A stretch of 64,000 nucleotides of DNA, from contig NZ_SDQD01000002.1 in NCBI RefSeq assembly GCF_004153685.1, positions 248,001-312,000 on the forward strand, written 5' to 3'. Under the pieces are notes generated by a model, which saw nothing but the letters and a program-made list of their open reading frames with translations, ran no database searches and was not told the origin of the DNA. The position numbers were made by a program, and so were the translations under genes. Each line of letters starts with the position of its first letter. Position 1 is the first letter of the stretch. Shown here in pieces: positions 48,748-58,223 of the stretch. Source of the stretch: Pollutimonas harenae (GTDB lineage: Bacteria > Pseudomonadota > Gammaproteobacteria > Burkholderiales > Burkholderiaceae_B).

Positions 48748-49260
48748 CTATGCTTTTGGTACATCTATCAGGCGCGTGCCGACCAGGCGATCATGCAGGA
48801 ACTGACGCTGAGGATCGAGCCAGGTCCAGAAAAACAGCGTAAATGGAGCAAAGACGATCAGCAGATCGGTGGAACCATAGCCAGTAACCCGGGAGGCCAG
48901 CAGCACGGCCAATGCGGCCAGCAAGGGGATGGGCCAGATAAGCACATACCGCAGCAACAAGCGTCCCAGACCCGGAACTTGTCCGTCTGTGCCGACCAGC
49001 CTGATGTTCCAGGTTTTCATGGGCAGGGTCTGGCCGCGCTTGCGCCAGGACATAATGAAGTAGACACCAATGGCAATAAACAGCACCGCCTGGCGGCCAT
49101 GCCGGAACATCATGCCGCTACGGCTTTGTGTAAGGGTATCGAACAGATAACTGGCCAGAAAGACTACCCCAAACAGCAGTACTCCCTCGTACATCATGCA
49201 GGCAAAACGGCGCCATCGGCTGGGAGGTGTGGAAGGATGGCTGGCGGATGATTGTTGCAT
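48748..49260 (-). CDS. RDD family membrane protein
   Basis: A 170-residue protein with about four helices and the RDD pattern: SRWRRFACMMYEGVLLFG at the start, MSWRKRGQTLPMKTWNIRLV in the middle, and LDPQRQFLHDRLVGTRLI at the end. The function of most RDD proteins is unknown; some are linked to ion antiport. ATG 49260 begins directly before the hydrophobic part; an in-frame extension to 49470 overlaps a terminator and the next gene and is not credible. Confidence 0.82.
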   Translation of the reverse strand: MQQSSASHPSTPPSRWRRFACMMYEGVLLFGVVFLASYLFDTLTQSRSGMMFRHGRQAVLFIAIGVYFIMSWRKRGQTLPMKTWNIRLVGTDGQVPGLGRLLLRYVLIWPIPLLAALAVLLASRVTGYGSTDLLIVFAPFTLFFWTWLDPQRQFLHDRLVGTRLIDVPKA

Positions 49261-49330
49261 TGCGATAACCGGGAATGTGACGACAGACGGTATTATCCCG
49301 CACTCCGTCAGGGTGAGGTTTGTCGAAGCG

Positions 49331-49377
49331 AAAAAAAAGCCGCAATAAGCGGCTTGCTGGCGCGGTTTTACCGCGCC
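49331..49377 (-). terminator. Terminator of the 62-residue gene
   Basis: On the minus strand AAGCCGC and GCGGCTT (49349-49355 and 49337-49343 in plus coordinates) form a 7-bp stem followed by eight T residues (49338-49331). A second stem lies just upstream: GGCGCGG 49359-49365 with CCGCGCC 49371-49377. Confidence 0.8.
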
Positions 49378-49408
49378 GGTTGCATGGTCAGCAACCAAGG
49401 AGAACGAG

Positions 49409-49597
49409 TTAGCTCGCGGACTCCACAACCCGGCCTGCGGTTGGAGTCTGAACGCGATCAGCCGCTGCAAACAATTTTGTCAGCAATTTTTTAAGGGCTT
49501 CGACGGGTTTGAAACGGTACTGCTCTTCGATGGCCTGCTGCATCAGTTGGCGTTCGAGTTCGTCGGTTAAGCGGGCGTCTTTGGCTACGTTGATCAT
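49409..49597 (-). CDS. Small 62-residue protein of unknown function
   Basis: Reads MINVAKDARLTDELERQLMQ and continues with a helical, charged region (EEQYRFKPVEALKKLLTKLFAAA) and a short polar tail. No signal peptide, membrane helix or known motif is visible; it looks like an amphipathic helical protein. The start is preceded by AGAGG. It forms its own transcription unit, with a strong promoter built into a nested palindrome upstream and a terminator downstream, which argues that it is real and controlled. Family not recognised. Confidence 0.72.
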   Translation of the reverse strand: MINVAKDARLTDELERQLMQQAIEEQYRFKPVEALKKLLTKLFAAADRVQTPTAGRVVESAS

Positions 49598-49618
49598 AAT
49601 AAAGCCTCTTGTAAAAAA

Positions 49619-49633
49619 TGAACGTTTCGTTCA
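49619..49633 (-). promoter_or_regulatory. Second palindrome in the leader of the 62-residue gene
   Basis: TGAACG-TTT-CGTTCA is a perfect inverted repeat, located between the promoter and the ribosome site. Its style resembles operators of TetR-type regulators, or it may be an RNA stem. Confidence 0.45.
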
Positions 49634-49674
49634 AGGGTTAACCCTATTATAGGGTTAACCCTTGTTATTTACAA
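49632..49674 (-). promoter_or_regulatory. Promoter nested in a 33-base double palindrome
   Basis: The arms 49632-49647 and 49649-49664 are perfect reverse complements around base 49648; each half itself contains GGGTTAACCC (49635-49644 and 49652-49661). On the minus strand TTGTAA (49674-49669) and a perfect TATAAT (49651-49646) are spaced by 17 bases, so the -10 box lies in the centre of the palindrome and the two GGGTTAACCC sites flank it. Confidence 0.75.
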
Positions 49675-49712
49675 GGTCTTATATTGCGGTGCAGCGTAGT
49701 GTTGCCCGAATG

Positions 49713-51182
49713 CTACTGTTTTTCTTTCCGGTAGCTGGCTTGCACCATTTCAAAGATAAATAAACGGCAGTCGAGGGCGCCGTTATGCAAGGGATAGCGC
49801 CGCCGGGGCTTCAGCCGCATTTGGCGGGGCAATTCAAGGTCACTGGAAATCACGCTGACCTGCCATCCACTGTAGTGATGCTTGAGGTTCTGCGCCCAGT
49901 CGCTCCATAGCTCGACATCGTCGCCGGGCAGACGTTCTCCGTAGGGGGGGTTGGTGACCAGCCAGCCGCTGGATGCTGGCGGTGCTGCGTGACGGGCATC
50001 ACCAACCTCAAAGCGTATGGAGTCGGGTGTGAGCCAGGCTCGCTCTAGGTTGGCTCTGGCAGCCTCGATAGCTTGCGGGTTCAGGTCGTAGCCGACGATG
50101 GGGCTGTCGAGACGGGTGGCAATATGTGAGCGTGCTTCGTCTTTGATGTCGCGCCAATGCCGGGCATCATGATTGCGCAAACGTTCGAAGCCGAAGGGAC
50201 GCCAGATGCCGGCAGGTACACCCAGGGCTATCCATGCGGCTTCGATGAGTATGGTGCCGCTGCCGCAGAAAGGATCCAGCAGGGCCTGAGCTGGATCCCA
50301 GCCCGAAAGCGCCAGCAGCCCGGCTGCCAGATTTTCCCGCAAAGGGGCTTCGCCCTTGTCCAGTCGCCAGCCGCGCTTGAACAGCGACTCGCCCGAGGTG
50401 TCCAGGTAGAGCGTGGCACTGTCTTCGCTGAGGAAGAGGTGTACCCGGGCGTCAGGGCGCACCGTGTCGATACTGGGACGTTCGCCTTCCCGTTCGCGCA
50501 GCCTGTCACAAATACCATCCTTGGCGCGCAAATTGCAGTATTGCAGGCTTTGCATGGGGCTGCGTATGGCCGAGGTATCGACCCTTAGTGTTTGTTCGGC
50601 ACCGAACCAGCGCTCCCAGGGCGTCTGTTGGGCCAGTTCCAGAATATCGTCTTCGTGCTGAACAGGTGCATGGGCGACTTGCACCAGAATGCGGGTGGCC
50701 AGCCGAGAATAAAGATTGGCACGCAAAATCCCGGACCAGTCGGCATGGAAGCGGCAGCCTGCGCGGGCGGGCTCGGCATCTTCAAAGCCAAGTGCCTGCA
50801 TCTCTGCCGCCAGGGCTTCCTCCAGACCTTGGGGGCAGGGTGCAAAAACAGGAAATATTTCTGTCTGAGCCGGCCGACGCGCCCGGCGTACGGCAACATG
50901 CGGCCTGGCGGCCTCGGCTTGCACCGAATCGTTACTGTGCGTGTGATGATCCTGCCTGGACTCCTGATTGCGGGACGCAGGGGGTACAGGGCTTGTCGTG
51001 TCTGGCTGGCTGGGTGTGACGGGTGTTTTGGCCGCCCGAAGCTTATCCCGTTCTCGTCCCTGTTGTGCGACTTGGCGGGCCCGGCCACCGGCACGCTTGC
51101 GGCGCTCACCTGATTCGGTGGCGGCAGGTGTTGCGGCCTTCTTTTTCAGTGTCAGGGTTTTGCCTGATTTGGAGTCTGTCAT
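49713..51182 (-). CDS. rlmL: THUMP-domain RNA methyltransferase, RlmL-like
   Basis: A 489-residue class-I SAM-dependent methyltransferase that probably makes m2G2445 in 23S rRNA. Residues 1-105 are a Lys/Arg/Pro/Gln-rich tail predicted to be disordered. The THUMP region spans about 108-210. The SAM motif DPFCGSGT is at 303-310 and the catalytic NPPYGE at 411-416. It corresponds to the RlmL half only; the RlmK half fused to it in E. coli is absent. It starts ten bases downstream of hemJ. Confidence 0.88.
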   Translation of the reverse strand: MTDSKSGKTLTLKKKAATPAATESGERRKRAGGRARQVAQQGRERDKLRAAKTPVTPSQPDTTSPVPPASRNQESRQDHHTHSNDSVQAEAARPHVAVRRARRPAQTEIFPVFAPCPQGLEEALAAEMQALGFEDAEPARAGCRFHADWSGILRANLYSRLATRILVQVAHAPVQHEDDILELAQQTPWERWFGAEQTLRVDTSAIRSPMQSLQYCNLRAKDGICDRLREREGERPSIDTVRPDARVHLFLSEDSATLYLDTSGESLFKRGWRLDKGEAPLRENLAAGLLALSGWDPAQALLDPFCGSGTILIEAAWIALGVPAGIWRPFGFERLRNHDARHWRDIKDEARSHIATRLDSPIVGYDLNPQAIEAARANLERAWLTPDSIRFEVGDARHAAPPASSGWLVTNPPYGERLPGDDVELWSDWAQNLKHHYSGWQVSVISSDLELPRQMRLKPRRRYPLHNGALDCRLFIFEMVQASYRKEKQ

Positions 51183-51192
51183 GAGGGTGATG

Positions 51193-51615
51193 TTAAATGG
51201 GTCGTACCACGACCATGGCGATGATGATCAGCAGCAACAGGACTGGAATCTCGTTGAACCAGCGATAGTATTGGTGGCTGCGGGAATTGCGGCCTTGTTC
51301 AAAGTTTTTGAGCATGCGGCCGCAGGCCAGGTGGTAAATCACAAGTAGTGCTACACCCAGTAGCTTGGCGTGCATCCAGCCCTGGCCCTGACCCAGGCCA
51401 TAGCCCATGAACAGCCAGAGGCCAAATGCAAGTGCCAGTACGGCCAGAGGGGTCATAAAGCGGTACAGGCGGCGTGCCATGCCCAGTAGCGTGGCCGTGC
51501 TGGCCGCGTCGGTGGCTTGTGCCAGATTGACATAAATACGAGGCAAGTAAAAAAGGCCTGCAAACCACGATATGACAAACAGGATATGCAGGGTTTTGAT
51601 CCAGAGCATAAGCAT
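51193..51615 (-). CDS. hemJ: HemJ-type protoporphyrinogen oxidase / CopD-like membrane protein
   Basis: A 140-residue protein with four helices. LWIKTLHILFVISWFAGLFYLPRIYVN contains the conserved His and Arg, and NEIPVLLLLIIIAMVVVRP forms the last helix. HemJ oxidises protoporphyrinogen IX in bacteria lacking HemG and HemY. The CopD-like name refers to the same fold. ATG 51615 is used; ATG 51609 is also possible. It lies between proA and rlmL with gaps of about ten bases on each side. Confidence 0.85.
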   Translation of the reverse strand: MLMLWIKTLHILFVISWFAGLFYLPRIYVNLAQATDAASTATLLGMARRLYRFMTPLAVLALAFGLWLFMGYGLGQGQGWMHAKLLGVALLVIYHLACGRMLKNFEQGRNSRSHQYYRWFNEIPVLLLLIIIAMVVVRPI

Positions 51616-51627
51616 TTCAATTCGGCC

Positions 51628-52920
51628 TTAGCCGCGCAACTGTCCGTCGCCAGCCAGCACCCATTTAAGGGTGGTCAGGCCTTCAAGGCCCACAGGGCCG
51701 CGGGCATGCAGGCGGTTGGTGGAAATACCGATTTCGGCGCCGAGGCCATATTCGAAACCGTCTGCAAAACAGGTGGGTAGGTTCACATAGACCGAGCTGG
51801 AGTCTACTTCGCGCTGAAAGCGCGTGGCGGCCGACAGGTTTTCGGTGATGATGGCTTCTGTGTGTTCCGAGCTGTAGCGTGCGATGTGGTCCATGGCCTC
51901 GTCCAGCGTATCTACGATGCGTACGGCCAGAATGGGTGCCAGGTATTCGGTTTCCCAGTCCTCTTGGGTGGCGGGCAGGGCCTGGGGCAGCAAGGTGCGC
52001 GTACGTTCGCAGCCGCGCAGTTCCACGCCTTTTTCTTTAAAAGTCTGGCCCAGGCGCGGCAAGATGCTGGCCGCGATGTCGGTGTGGACCAATAGGGTTT
52101 CCATGGTTCCGCAAATGCCATAGCGGTAGGTTTTTGCATTGACCGTGATGTCGTGCGCCTTGTCGAGGTTGGCTGCTGAGTCAATATAGACATGGCAGTT
52201 GCCGTCGAGATGCTTGAGCAGCGGTACTTTGGCTTCCCGGGCCAGGCGGGCGATCAAGCCTTTGCCGCCGCGTGGAACGATGACATCGATGTAGTCGGTC
52301 AGGGTGACGAGCTGGCCGACAGCGGCCCGGTCGGTGGTGCCTACCACTTGTACCGCATGCGACGGCAAGCCGGCTTCGGCCAAGCCCTGGCCTATGATGG
52401 TGCCCAGCGCCACATTGGAATGTATGGCTTCGCTTCCGCCCCGCAATATTGTGGCGTTGCCTGATTTCAGGCATAGCGCTGCCGCATCAATAGTGACGTT
52501 GGGCCTGGACTCATAAATAATTCCGATCACCCCCAGCGGCACACGCATCTGTGCGACGCGCATGCCATTGGGACGCGTGCTGCTGGCAGTCAGGCTGCCG
52601 ACCGGGTCAGGCATATCGGCAATTTGCCGCAGGCCTGCAGCCATGGTGGCAAGTGCCTTGTCCGACAGCCTCAGGCGATCCAGCAACGCAGGCTCAAGGC
52701 CGTTTTTTTCTGCCGCAATGAGATCTTTGGCATTTTCCGCCTGAAGCTCTTCTTTTTTTGTGTCCAACAGGCGTGCCATGGCACGCAGGGCTTGCGTCTT
52801 GGTCTGGCCCGAAGCGTTGCGCATTTGTCTTGCGGCAGCGCGTGCCTGCTGGCCCAGCACGGTGATATCGGCATTGAGCGTATGGTTGGCGCTGGCGCCG
52901 GAAGCTAAAGGTTTTGTCAT
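51628..52920 (-). CDS. proA: Glutamate-5-semialdehyde dehydrogenase
   Basis: ProA reduces glutamyl-5-phosphate to glutamate semialdehyde, the second step of proline synthesis. The 430-residue protein has the active-site Cys270 in [18 protein letters not shown], along with [20 protein letters not shown] and PRGGKGLI. proB is not adjacent. It follows holA after 31 bases on the minus strand. Confidence 0.96.
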   Translation of the reverse strand: MTKPLASGASANHTLNADITVLGQQARAAARQMRNASGQTKTQALRAMARLLDTKKEELQAENAKDLIAAEKNGLEPALLDRLRLSDKALATMAAGLRQIADMPDPVGSLTASSTRPNGMRVAQMRVPLGVIGIIYESRPNVTIDAAALCLKSGNATILRGGSEAIHSNVALGTIIGQGLAEAGLPSHAVQVVGTTDRAAVGQLVTLTDYIDVIVPRGGKGLIARLAREAKVPLLKHLDGNCHVYIDSAANLDKAHDITVNAKTYRYGICGTMETLLVHTDIAASILPRLGQTFKEKGVELRGCERTRTLLPQALPATQEDWETEYLAPILAVRIVDTLDEAMDHIARYSSEHTEAIITENLSAATRFQREVDSSSVYVNLPTCFADGFEYGLGAEIGISTNRLHARGPVGLEGLTTLKWVLAGDGQLRG

Positions 52921-52951
52921 GGTGATAACGATAAAAGGCTTGCTACAGGGA

Positions 52952-54004
52952 TTATCCCAGTTTTTTTACCAGGGCAATGCGTAATGCCAGCCGGCCCAGC
53001 TCTTCCCAGGGGTCGTCCAGCCGGCCCGGCACTTTCAGGCCTTTGATCAGCTTGTCTATGTCGTGCGCGTGTTGTACGGCAGCGGGCCATGCCTGGGCTG
53101 GCAGTCTGTCCAGGGTTTGCCGCAGGAGCTGTTCGCGCGGGCCGAATACACGCTGACGTCTCATTTCGGCGGTCAGGTCATGACCAGCGCCACGGCTGGC
53201 TGCCAGGCGCGCCAGCACACGAACTTCGTCTCCAATTGCCCATAATACCAGTGGCAGGGCCTCGCCTTCGGCCCGCAGTCCCGTCAGTATCGTGAGCGCC
53301 TTGGCGGGCTCGCCCTTGAGCATGGCGTCGCGCAGGCCGAACACATCGTAACGTGCCACATTCAGCACGGCACGCTCAACCTCCGGGCCGCTGATCTGGC
53401 CGGAAGGGTATAACAGACCCAGCTTCTGAACTTCTTGATGTGCAGCGAGCAAGTTACCTTCGACCTTGTCAGCCATCCACTCCAGCGTTGCGTTGTCCAG
53501 TTGCTGATCCTGGCGCGCCAGGCGTTGGGCAATCCAGCGTGGCAACGCCGGGCGTCCGATGCTGGTGACTTCGATGGAGGTGCCTGCCTCGAACAGACCT
53601 TGAGCCCACTTTGAGTTGCGACTTGTCTTGTCTAGTCGTGGCAGGCTGATTATCAGCATGGTGTCGGCCAATGCCTGCGTCTGTATCAGGTTCGCCAGCT
53701 TGAGCAGGGTTTCGGCACCAGCCTTGCCGGGCTTGCCGCCGGGAATGGCCAGTTCGACCAGGCGGCGGTCACCAAAAAGGGAAACATTCTGCGTGGCGCC
53801 AATGACTGTGGACCAATCGCTACGCGCGTCCATGGTCAGGCTGATTCTTTCGGTGTAGCCTGCCTGGCTGGCAGCCGCGCGCAGGGCATCGCAGGATTCA
53901 ATGACCAGCAGCGGTTCGTCGCCGGACACAATGTACAGCGGCTCAAGAGCGGGCGTCTTTTTGAGCAGATTTAAAAGACTGTCGGCATCAAGGCGGCGTC
54001 CCAT
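52952..54004 (-). CDS. holA: DNA polymerase III delta subunit
   Basis: HolA opens the beta clamp as part of the clamp loader. The 350-residue protein shows the N-terminal AAA-like domain ([20 protein letters not shown]), the [13 protein letters not shown] and [15 protein letters not shown] segments, and the C-terminal collar domain. It lies 14 bases after lptE, and the leuS-lptE-holA order is the standard proteobacterial one. Confidence 0.95.
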   Translation of the reverse strand: MGRRLDADSLLNLLKKTPALEPLYIVSGDEPLLVIESCDALRAAASQAGYTERISLTMDARSDWSTVIGATQNVSLFGDRRLVELAIPGGKPGKAGAETLLKLANLIQTQALADTMLIISLPRLDKTSRNSKWAQGLFEAGTSIEVTSIGRPALPRWIAQRLARQDQQLDNATLEWMADKVEGNLLAAHQEVQKLGLLYPSGQISGPEVERAVLNVARYDVFGLRDAMLKGEPAKALTILTGLRAEGEALPLVLWAIGDEVRVLARLAASRGAGHDLTAEMRRQRVFGPREQLLRQTLDRLPAQAWPAAVQHAHDIDKLIKGLKVPGRLDDPWEELGRLALRIALVKKLG

Positions 54005-54018
54005 ATGGCCTGGCCGGT

Positions 54019-54711
54019 TCAGTAAGAACTGCCATCAAGATTGATTTGAGGCGCGCTGCGCGGCGACATGGGGCCCATTTTGGGAACCGAAGTCGTTGCG
54101 TCGGTTGTGGATTCTGCTGGCGGCGCGAGCAGGCTTTCGTCTACAGGCAGGGACTCTGCATTTTCAAAGGCTGTGTTGACTTCTGGGGAAGACAGCCGGC
54201 GCACGATCTGGCTGACCAGCGACTGTTGCATTTCGCGGAAGACCATGGTGATTTCACCCTCTTTGGCCTGCACTACCGTTGGATCGTAAGGCAGTTCGCG
54301 CGTTGATCGCAGCACGGTGGGGGGCAGGACAATGCGCCCTTGATTGTCGGTCAGCTGGAATGTGAACACCAGATTCAGCTCGTATTCTTCAACCTGGCCT
54401 TCGGCGTTGATGGACAGTTCACGCAGAGATCGATTGTTTTGCAATTGTGTAAGCCTGGCTTCGGCGTCGGCAGGTGTATCGACGAAGCGTATGCCAGGCG
54501 AGCTTGCAGCGATGGCTCTGAGCAGATTGGAACCGAATTCGGAGTTTTCGTTGATGTTGGTGTACAGCGTGTCGAACGGCAGCGGCGATACGCCTTTAAG
54601 GCGAAAGCCGCAAGCCGTCAAAACCAGGCAGAGCGCTATGCAGACCAAGCCGCGCCAGCAGTATTGCGGCGCCAGGGCGGAGGGGGCGAGCTTGGTCATG
54701 GAGATGTGCAT
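54019..54711 (-). CDS. lptE: LPS-assembly lipoprotein LptE
   Basis: LptE plugs the LptD outer-membrane translocon that inserts LPS. The 230-residue protein has a lipobox LTAC (acylated Cys34) followed by GFRLKGVSPLPFDTLYTN, the family signature. The C-terminal 55 residues are low-complexity (Pro/Ser/Thr-rich) and exceed the core domain. It is 8 bases downstream of leuS. Confidence 0.93.
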   Translation of the reverse strand: MHISMTKLAPSALAPQYCWRGLVCIALCLVLTACGFRLKGVSPLPFDTLYTNINENSEFGSNLLRAIAASSPGIRFVDTPADAEARLTQLQNNRSLRELSINAEGQVEEYELNLVFTFQLTDNQGRIVLPPTVLRSTRELPYDPTVVQAKEGEITMVFREMQQSLVSQIVRRLSSPEVNTAFENAESLPVDESLLAPPAESTTDATTSVPKMGPMSPRSAPQINLDGSSY

Positions 54712-54719
54712 GCTTGATT

Positions 54720-57377
54720 TTACCCGACGATGTTGACCAGTTTTCCAGGCACGACAATAACCCGTTTGGGTGGACGGCCTTCAAGGAAACGCAAGGCTGC
54801 CTCGTGATGAGTGGCTATTTGCTCGATCTGGGACTTTTCGGCGCCATTGGCGACGCGCAAGGAGCCACGCAGCTTGCCATTGATCTGTAGCATCAGTTCG
54901 ATTTCGTCGGCGATAAGGGCCGCTTCATCGACGGTAGGCCAGGGGGCATCGAGCAGGTCACCGTGGACTTTGCTGTAACCCAGGTTTTGCCAGAGCTGCC
55001 AGGTAATATGCGGCACGACCGGGTAGAGTACACGCAGTAGTATCGAGGTTGTTTCAGCCAGTGCAGCCTGGGCCATTGGAGTGCTGTTCAGCGTAGCGGA
55101 TTCCAGGGCATTCAACATTTTCATGCAGGTGGACACGACAGTGTTGTACTGGGTACGCTGGTAATCGTAATCGGCCATCTTGAGCAGCGTATGTATTTCG
55201 CGGCGCAAGTCTTTCGAGGCATCGTCGGCGCTGGACCAGTCGATGCCGGGCCTGATACCTTGCCGTATATCGGCTTGCCTGTTGTGGCAGAAGGACCACA
55301 GGCGACGCAGGTAACGGTTGGCACCTTCCACACCAGAGTCAGACCACTCGAGCGTTTGCTCGGGGGGGCTGGCAAACATGACGAACAGGCGGGCTGTGTC
55401 GGCTCCCATTGAGTCGATCAGCGACTGGGGGTCGACGCCATTGTTCTTGGATTTGGACATGGTGCCGATACCACCATATTGCACCGCCGAGCCATCCGCA
55501 CGCAGTGTTGCCCCAATAATGGCACCTTTGCCATCGTACTGATTCTCGACCTCTTCGGGCCAGAAGTATTCGATGCCACCTTTTGCGTTCTTGCGCGAAT
55601 AAATATGATTCAGCACCATGCCCTGGCATAGCAGTTTGGTGAAAGGTTCATCAAACTTGAGCAGGCCAAGGTCGCGCATGACACGCGTCCAGAAACGGGC
55701 GTACAGCAAATGCAGGACCGCGTGTTCGATCCCGCCGATGTACTGGTCCATGGGCATCCAGTAATCGTTGCGTTCGTCGACCATTGCATTGTCGTTGTCG
55801 GGCGAGGTGTAACGCATGAAATACCAGGACGAGTCCACGAAGGTATCCATCGTGTCGGTTTCGCGCCGTGCTGCCACGCCGCACTTGGGGCAATGGCAGG
55901 ACAAGAACCCTTCGTGTTTGGTCAGGGGGTTGCCGCTGCCGTCGGGTATGAGATCGTCGGGCAAAATCACGGGCAAGTCTTGCTCGGGCACGGGCACCGG
56001 ACCGCAGTCGGGGCAGTGAATAATGGGTATGGGGGTGCCCCAATAGCGTTGGCGCGATATGCCCCAGTCGCGCAGGCGCCATGTGGTTTGTTTTTCGCCC
56101 AGGCCTTGAGTGGCCAGATCGGCGGCGACCGCGCCAACCGCATGAGCGTGGCTCAAACCATCGTAGCGGCCGGAATTGACGGTTTGCGCCTGCTGCTTGT
56201 CGCCATACCAGTCTTGCCACTGCTCGGTGGAATATGTTTTTCCTGGGATCGTAATCACGTCCTGGATGGGCAGATTATATTTTTTGGCGAAAGCAAAATC
56301 GCGTTCGTCGTGGGCGGGAACACCCATGACGGCGCCATCACCGTAGCTCATGAGCACGTAATTACCTACCCATACTTGTACGGGTTCGCCCGTGATGGGG
56401 TGGGTGACGGACAGGCCGGTGGGCAGGCCTTCTTTTTCGCGTGCGGCCATCTCGGCTTCGGTTGTGCCGCCTTTCTTGCAGGACTCGATGAAGGCGGCAA
56501 GCTCAGGATTACTTTGCGCTGCGTGTGTGGCCAGGGGATGTTCGGGCGCCACGGCACAGAAGGTCACACCCATGATGGTGTCGGCGCGCGTGGTGAATAC
56601 ATACATGCGTCCGTCTTGTATCAGCTTGCCGGAAGCATCGGTAATGTTGTGTGTAAAGGCGAAGCGTACGCCTTCGCTTTTGCCTATCCAGTTTTCCTGC
56701 ATCAGGCGTACGCGCTCTGGCCAGCCCGGCAGGCCATCCTTGACCTTGCTCAGCAGCTCTTCGGCGTAATCGGTAATGCGCAGGTAATAGCCTGGAATCT
56801 CCCGTTTTTCGACCAGGGCACCGGAACGCCAGCCTCGGCCGTCTATTACCTGCTCATTGGCGAGCACAGTCTGGTCGACGGGGTCCCAGTTGACGACCTG
56901 GGTTTTGCGATAGGCGATGCCTTTCTCGAGCATTTTCAGGAACAGCCACTGATTCCATTTGTAGTATTTGGGGTCGCAGGCGCACATTTCGCGCGACCAG
57001 TCGATGGCCAGGCCCATGGCTTTCATCTGCTTCTTCATGTATGCGATGTTGTCGTAGGTCCATTTGGCCGGAGGAACCTGCGATTTGATGGCCGCATTTT
57101 CGGCAGGCATGCCGAAAGCGTCCCATCCCATGGGCATGAGCACGTTGTAGCCACGCATGCGTAGCTGACGCGCCATCATGTCGTTGATGGTGTAGTTGCG
57201 CACATGCCCCATGTGCAGCTTGCCGCTGGGGTAGGGCAGCATGGAGCAGGCATAGAATTTGGGTTTGCTGGAGCCATCAGCCGCCTTGGCGTGTTCGGTG
57301 ACGCGATATGCGTCGCGCGCCTGCCAATTATCGTGTGCGGCTTTTTCGACGTCGTTCGGGCTGTAGCGTTCCTGCAT
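54720..57377 (-). CDS. leuS: Leucyl-tRNA synthetase
   Basis: An 885-residue class-I aminoacyl-tRNA synthetase. The HIGH-type motif is HMGH (in [13 protein letters not shown]), and the KMSKS-type motif is [12 protein letters not shown]. The editing domain includes [20 protein letters not shown]. An in-frame start at 57413 would add 12 residues; ATG 57377 ([19 protein letters not shown]) fits the family. It heads the leuS-lptE-holA transcription unit on the minus strand. Confidence 0.97.
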   Translation of the reverse strand: MQERYSPNDVEKAAHDNWQARDAYRVTEHAKAADGSSKPKFYACSMLPYPSGKLHMGHVRNYTINDMMARQLRMRGYNVLMPMGWDAFGMPAENAAIKSQVPPAKWTYDNIAYMKKQMKAMGLAIDWSREMCACDPKYYKWNQWLFLKMLEKGIAYRKTQVVNWDPVDQTVLANEQVIDGRGWRSGALVEKREIPGYYLRITDYAEELLSKVKDGLPGWPERVRLMQENWIGKSEGVRFAFTHNITDASGKLIQDGRMYVFTTRADTIMGVTFCAVAPEHPLATHAAQSNPELAAFIESCKKGGTTEAEMAAREKEGLPTGLSVTHPITGEPVQVWVGNYVLMSYGDGAVMGVPAHDERDFAFAKKYNLPIQDVITIPGKTYSTEQWQDWYGDKQQAQTVNSGRYDGLSHAHAVGAVAADLATQGLGEKQTTWRLRDWGISRQRYWGTPIPIIHCPDCGPVPVPEQDLPVILPDDLIPDGSGNPLTKHEGFLSCHCPKCGVAARRETDTMDTFVDSSWYFMRYTSPDNDNAMVDERNDYWMPMDQYIGGIEHAVLHLLYARFWTRVMRDLGLLKFDEPFTKLLCQGMVLNHIYSRKNAKGGIEYFWPEEVENQYDGKGAIIGATLRADGSAVQYGGIGTMSKSKNNGVDPQSLIDSMGADTARLFVMFASPPEQTLEWSDSGVEGANRYLRRLWSFCHNRQADIRQGIRPGIDWSSADDASKDLRREIHTLLKMADYDYQRTQYNTVVSTCMKMLNALESATLNSTPMAQAALAETTSILLRVLYPVVPHITWQLWQNLGYSKVHGDLLDAPWPTVDEAALIADEIELMLQINGKLRGSLRVANGAEKSQIEQIATHHEAALRFLEGRPPKRVIVVPGKLVNIVG

Positions 57378-57460
57378 GGGATCCAGTATTCGTAAAGAGG
57401 TTATGCAAACCATCGATTATAAGATGCAATCGGTATGGTGGCGGTGGCTGCGCTTGGACA

Positions 57461-57487
57461 GAAAAAAACCCTGCCGGAGCAGGGTTT
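57461..57487 (-). terminator. rpmB-rpmG terminator
   Basis: On the minus strand AAACCCTG and CAGGGTTT (57487-57480 and 57473-57466) form an 8-bp stem with loop CTCCGG, followed by a T-run (57468-57462). It ends the ribosomal protein operon before leuS. Confidence 0.8.
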
Positions 57488-57566
57488 GCGGGAGGGCGCC
57501 AGGAGTCGTACGAGTACGGCGGCTAGAGCCGGTTTCGTGCGTAAGGCCTGCGCCTTTCCGGGCTCG

Positions 57567-57737
57567 TTACTTGAGCTTGATTTCTTTGTAGTCGACATGC
57601 TTGCGAGCAACGGGATCAAATTTCTTGATCAGCATTTTCTCGGGCATGTTGCGTTTGTTCTTGGTGGTCGTGTAGAAATGACCAGTACCGGCAGTGGATT
57701 CGAGCTTGATTTTCTCGCGAACGCCTTTTGTTGCCAT
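57567..57737 (-). CDS. rpmG: 50S ribosomal protein L33
   Basis: Fifty-six residues beginning [20 protein letters not shown] and ending [11 protein letters not shown], a typical L33 without the zinc-binding cysteines. A GAGCTCATC sequence precedes the start. It lies 34 bases downstream of rpmB; rpmB-rpmG is a conserved pair. The short gene is intact. Confidence 0.97.
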   Translation of the reverse strand: MATKGVREKIKLESTAGTGHFYTTTKNKRNMPEKMLIKKFDPVARKHVDYKEIKLK

Positions 57738-57771
57738 GATGAGCTCCTGAAGTTAGATCGTTGGCGAGGGT

Positions 57772-58008
57772 TTAGACCAGCTCGCCACGGGCGCGCAGGT
57801 CGGCCAGGACGGAGTCGATACCGTTCTTGTCGATGGTGCGCAACGCGCTGGTCGAAACACGCAGGCGAACCCAACGGTTTTCGCTTTCAACCCAGAAACG
57901 GCGCGATTGCAAGTTAGGTAAAAAGCGACGCTTGGTTTTATTGTTTGCGTGCGAAACATTGTTGCCCACCATTGGGCCTTTGCCGGTAACTTGGCATACG
58001 CGTGCCAT
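57772..58008 (-). CDS. rpmB: 50S ribosomal protein L28
   Basis: Seventy-eight residues beginning [20 protein letters not shown] and including [20 protein letters not shown], standard for L28. AGAGGTATGACC precedes the ATG. The frame is open upstream to 58158, but the extension is not L28-like. The 215 bases between this start and the next gene should contain the operon promoter; I could not assign its hexamers. Confidence 0.97.
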   Translation of the reverse strand: MARVCQVTGKGPMVGNNVSHANNKTKRRFLPNLQSRRFWVESENRWVRLRVSTSALRTIDKNGIDSVLADLRARGELV

Positions 58009-58223
58009 GGTCATACCTCTTAATTTGTGTAATGTGCTTAAAAAAACATGCAAGGTCAGTACGTATTGCCTGACCGGTGTGCGAATCGCCAGAAACAAAT
58101 CATTTGAAACGCAGCGCCTGAAAAACCTGCTGCTTGCATTCAATGCATGCCCTGGCAAAGCATATACCAGGTTCGGCCTAAACCGAAATAGCCCATCATT
58201 CTAATATGAAAAGTCTAATCTAA

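Noticed and set aside
49632-49664. Palindrome as a REP element or attachment site
   Set aside because: It coincides exactly with a well-spaced promoter and occurs only once in the window, so an operator is the simpler reading.
55710-57164. Long plus-strand open frame (484 codons) opposite leuS
   Set aside because: It lies wholly antisense to an intact leuS, has no recognisable motif and no ribosome site, and such frames arise from codon bias.
57378-57413. Longer leuS start
   Set aside because: The extra 12 residues are not part of the family and lack a ribosome site.
57414-57566. Leader peptide or T-box control next to leuS
   Set aside because: This region lies upstream of leuS on the minus strand but holds only the rpmG terminator; no leucine-rich short frame or T-box-like element was seen.
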